This document shows, piece after piece, positions 52,523 through 54,536 of a stretch of DNA of 54,536 nucleotides (positions within the stretch are counted from its first letter, which is position 1; the number at the start of each line of letters is the position of its first letter). The stretch is from Methylotenera sp. Its GTDB lineage: Bacteria; Pseudomonadota; Gammaproteobacteria; Burkholderiales; Methylophilaceae. A program made the position numbers and the translations under genes. The DNA lies in NCBI GenBank assembly GCA_028688575.1, contig JAQTXW010000009.1:1-54536 (forward strand), in the 5' to 3' direction. The notes below the pieces were generated by a model that made no database searches, was not told where the DNA came from, and was given only the letters and a program-made list of their open reading frames with translations.

Positions 52523-53121
52523 GAACATCAACTAAATTTCGCCAAAAATTATTGGATAACCTACCTAAAGCCATGTTTGGATTATCCGCACTATTTTTAC
52601 TTGCATCCATCTACTTCTTTAACCTATGGTGGAAAGCCTATGAGCTTAACTTAGCTTATACAAACAAAAGCCTTCTCAAACACACAATAAACAACAATGA
52701 ATATTTAAAAGCCTACAGCGTAGGCTATTTGTTAGCCAGCCAAAATAAACCAGTTGAAGCACAAAAAGCATTTAACATTGCCGAGGTATCAATGGATCCA
52801 GAACTTCGCGCCCGCGCTAAATATGCAATTGCAAATGTACACTTTGAAGCAGCAGTCGCGGCCTCGAATATAGAAAAAGGTGGCTCACATCGTCGTGCAG
52901 TTGAGCGTGTATTGCTTGCCAGAGAGGCCTACAAGGGAGCCTTGCGCATAAAACCTGATATGTACGACGCACGCTACAATCTGGAATTGATTGACAGACT
53001 CAGCCCGGAAAAACGTACGGAGGGCTATGAAAATTCGCCAGATGGTACGATAGGGTTACAACCCTATCAGCAAAATGGTACAGCGCTAATGAAAGACAAT
53101 ACACGCAGAGGATTACCATAA
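52519..53121 (+). CDS. mxaK: MxaK-like membrane protein
   Basis: A 200-residue protein with one N-terminal helix (~18-38, containing FLLASIYFFNLWW) and a TPR-like helical region (~65-175, AYSVGYLLASQNKPVEAQKAF, YKGALRIKPDMYDARYNLELI). Its place in the operon, between mxaC and mxaL, and its size match MxaK. The protein probably stays anchored with its helical part in the periplasm as an assembly factor. The mxaL start follows its stop by one nucleotide. Confidence 0.8.
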   Translation: MRTSTKFRQKLLDNLPKAMFGLSALFLLASIYFFNLWWKAYELNLAYTNKSLLKHTINNNEYLKAYSVGYLLASQNKPVEAQKAFNIAEVSMDPELRARAKYAIANVHFEAAVAASNIEKGGSHRRAVERVLLAREAYKGALRIKPDMYDARYNLELIDRLSPEKRTEGYENSPDGTIGLQPYQQNGTALMKDNTRRGLP

Positions 53122-53122
53122 A

Positions 53123-54145
53123 ATGCACCATGGTTTACAACATTGGTGGGGGCATTTTCGTGTGCACCTGCGTCATACTATTCAAAATGGTGCTATTTGG
53201 TATATTTTATCCGTGGCGATAATACTTCCCACTTTTTTTGAACCACAAATACAATTGAATAGCACCGTACAAGACACCCTGTTTGTCATTGACATGAGCG
53301 AAAGTATGAACGTACGCGATGTGGACTTCCCCAAGCCACAAACTGATCGGCTAACGCTTGCTAAACTTGCGACACGCGAAAGCATGGCAAGTTTAGCCTG
53401 CGGCTCAAAAGTATCCTTAGCCCTATTTGCGGGCGATGAGTCGGTCGTGCTGTTTGAGCCGCTTGAAGTATGCCGCCACTTTCCTGGCATTGAGAAGGTC
53501 GTATCTAATCTGGATAGGCGCATGCGCTGGATTGGTGACTCTTGGGTCACCAACGGGCTCACCGCATCCTTGATTGAAGCACAAAAAAGACAACTGAACC
53601 TGGTTTACATTACCGACGGCGATGAAATGCCACATAGAAGTGCGCCAATTGTAACCGAGCTTGCAAAGTTACGTGGCAAGGTACGCGGCGTTTTATTGGG
53701 TGTGGGTGGCGATGCGCTACAGCCAATTCCTCGTCTAAATCAGCAGGATGAAATTATTGGCTGGTGGACACGTGAAGATGCCGTGCTGGAGGGCAATCAC
53801 CCCAACCTGTTAGCACAGGTCCGCGCTTTAGCACCTGGCGAACGTGCACCAGAAGGCTCTCTTGATGAGGTCACCGAGCATACCTCATCATTTAACAAGG
53901 TCTTTATGGAGGCACTATCTCAAGCTTCGGGTCTAAAGCTTGTTCGCATCTACACCCCTGTCGATGCGGTTAAAGCACTGAATGATCCTGAGTTTAAGAA
54001 GGAGGCCATGGCGAGTCGCGACGCGCGCTGGATTCTAGGTTTAGTCAGTGCAATTTTAGTGTTAATCGGCTGGTTTTGGCAGCATCGTCAAATACGCACG
54101 CTCACCCTCTCAATGCGCGCATACTTTCTAAAATATCTCCACTGA
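53123..54145 (+). CDS. mxaL: MxaL, von Willebrand factor A protein
   Basis: A 340-residue protein with an N-terminal hydrophobic segment (~25-42), a vWA domain (~50-260) with metal site D57-M-S59-E-S61, and a C-terminal helix (~300-320). It is the last recognised gene of mxaRSACKL and paralogous in plan to MxaC. Downstream there is only a LacI-type palindrome and a repeat before the window ends, so the operon probably stops here. Confidence 0.85.
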   Translation: MHHGLQHWWGHFRVHLRHTIQNGAIWYILSVAIILPTFFEPQIQLNSTVQDTLFVIDMSESMNVRDVDFPKPQTDRLTLAKLATRESMASLACGSKVSLALFAGDESVVLFEPLEVCRHFPGIEKVVSNLDRRMRWIGDSWVTNGLTASLIEAQKRQLNLVYITDGDEMPHRSAPIVTELAKLRGKVRGVLLGVGGDALQPIPRLNQQDEIIGWWTREDAVLEGNHPNLLAQVRALAPGERAPEGSLDEVTEHTSSFNKVFMEALSQASGLKLVRIYTPVDAVKALNDPEFKKEAMASRDARWILGLVSAILVLIGWFWQHRQIRTLTLSMRAYFLKYLH

Positions 54146-54222
54146 TAAATAATATTTATGATCAGCAAACCAGACCCATCATCAAAGTTATTTAAGAAAT
54201 CATAGAATAATTTGTTGAGCGG

Positions 54223-54238
54223 AATGAAACGTTTCATT
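54223..54238. promoter_or_regulatory. 16-bp perfect palindrome, LacI-type operator-like
   Basis: AATGAAACGTTTCATT is perfectly self-complementary without a spacer. The core TGAAACGTTTCA has the central CG and symmetry typical of LacI-family operators. No promoter or gene start is visible directly beside it in the window, so the controlled gene would lie beyond 54536 or the site is fortuitous. Confidence 0.35.
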
Positions 54239-54245
54239 AAAAAAT

Positions 54246-54359
54246 GAACCTAGATTTTAATACATGAACTTGCAAGTGACTGATATCATTACACAAGCCA
54301 ATCAGTGGGAAAATTGACATTCCAGAGGCGTTCATCGCCTGTGGAAAATCTGGGGTGAA
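54246..54359. repeat. Palindromic dispersed repeat, copy 4 (diverged)
   Basis: Left end GAACCTAGATTTTAATACA then GAACTTGCAAGTGACTG, comparable to 35504-35537. Right end GGAAAATCTGGGGTGA, comparable to 35665-35679. The centre differs and contains a small hairpin AGGCG-TTCAT-CGCCT. At 114 bp it is shorter than copies 1 and 2 and looks old. Confidence 0.55.
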
Positions 54360-54536
54360 ACATTACAGTTCGCCCTACAGATCGATATCCAACTAAAAAT
54401 TCCTGATGCAGATATTTTGTACAGAAATATTTTTATCAGAATAATTCGGGACTTTTTCCCACCATCCAACGTGAATTGTTTCATCGGTCACATCGGAATG
54501 GCGTGCAGGATAATGTAACCTCAATTCAAGTAAATT

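Larger units (their letters stand above)
54146..54536. other. Intergenic region after mxaL to window end
   Basis: No gene is visible in these 391 nt. They contain a 16-bp perfect palindrome (54223-54238) and a degenerate copy of the palindromic repeat (54246-54359). The last ~175 nt show nothing recognisable; a gene may begin outside the window. Confidence 0.55.

Overview
The window looks like a chromosomal segment of a methylotrophic betaproteobacterium of the family Methylophilaceae (Methylotenera/Methylophilus type). The basis is an AT-leaning, gene-dense sequence carrying a lanthanide-type methanol dehydrogenase (xoxF) with its cytochrome and accessory genes, a moxY/moxX-type two-component system, and an mxaRSACKL maturation operon, plus ordinary proteobacterial housekeeping genes. 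No mxaF or mxaI (calcium enzyme) is present in the window. The genus is inferred, not proven.

Layout. 1-5.9 kb: tRNA-Ser(GGA), a membrane class III adenylate cyclase, an AldB-type aldehyde dehydrogenase with its DUF779 partner, and a diguanylate cyclase. 6-10.3 kb: a four-gene MacB-type ABC efflux operon on the minus strand. 10.6-16.3 kb: trhO plus an unknown internally duplicated protein, a ybhP-like nuclease/clsB pair, and a split mnmD/mnmC pair. 16.3-24.5 kb: a TPR/SPINDLY glycosyltransferase, pilU, a small Cys-rich protein, an EamA transporter, dapC, two membrane proteins and miaA. 24.9-35.5 kb: a potassium channel with a small membrane partner, a cold-shock/Excalibur-like protein, mutL, a SUV3-like helicase, a metallo-beta-lactamase RNase, amiC, tsaE and queG.

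35.5-54.1 kb is the methanol oxidation region. On the minus strand, in order of transcription, are moxY/moxX, a Sel1 protein, xoxF, a XoxJ-type binding protein fused to ankyrin repeats, xoxG, a YVTN beta-propeller, an SHP-type (Asn-ligated) cytochrome c, two MxaD-like SRPBCC proteins and a second YVTN propeller. The block ends at an IS3 remnant and a palindromic repeat. Divergently on the plus strand lies mxaR-S-A-C-(37-codon ORF)-K-L. The likely logic is periplasmic methanol oxidation by XoxF with electrons passing to XoxG, enzyme maturation by the MoxR/vWA system, and control by MoxYX.

The most interesting unexplained signals are: related A/T-rich dyads 60-150 bp upstream of xoxF, xoxG, a YVTN gene and mxaR, which are candidate operators; a structured, terminator-ended minus-strand transcript candidate between moxY and mxaR; the ankyrin-fused XoxJ; an SHP cytochrome inside the xox cluster; a 37-codon ORF coupled at both ends between mxaC and mxaK; and a family of 115-185 bp palindromic (MITE-like) repeats. 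All functional statements come from reading motifs; no database search was run.
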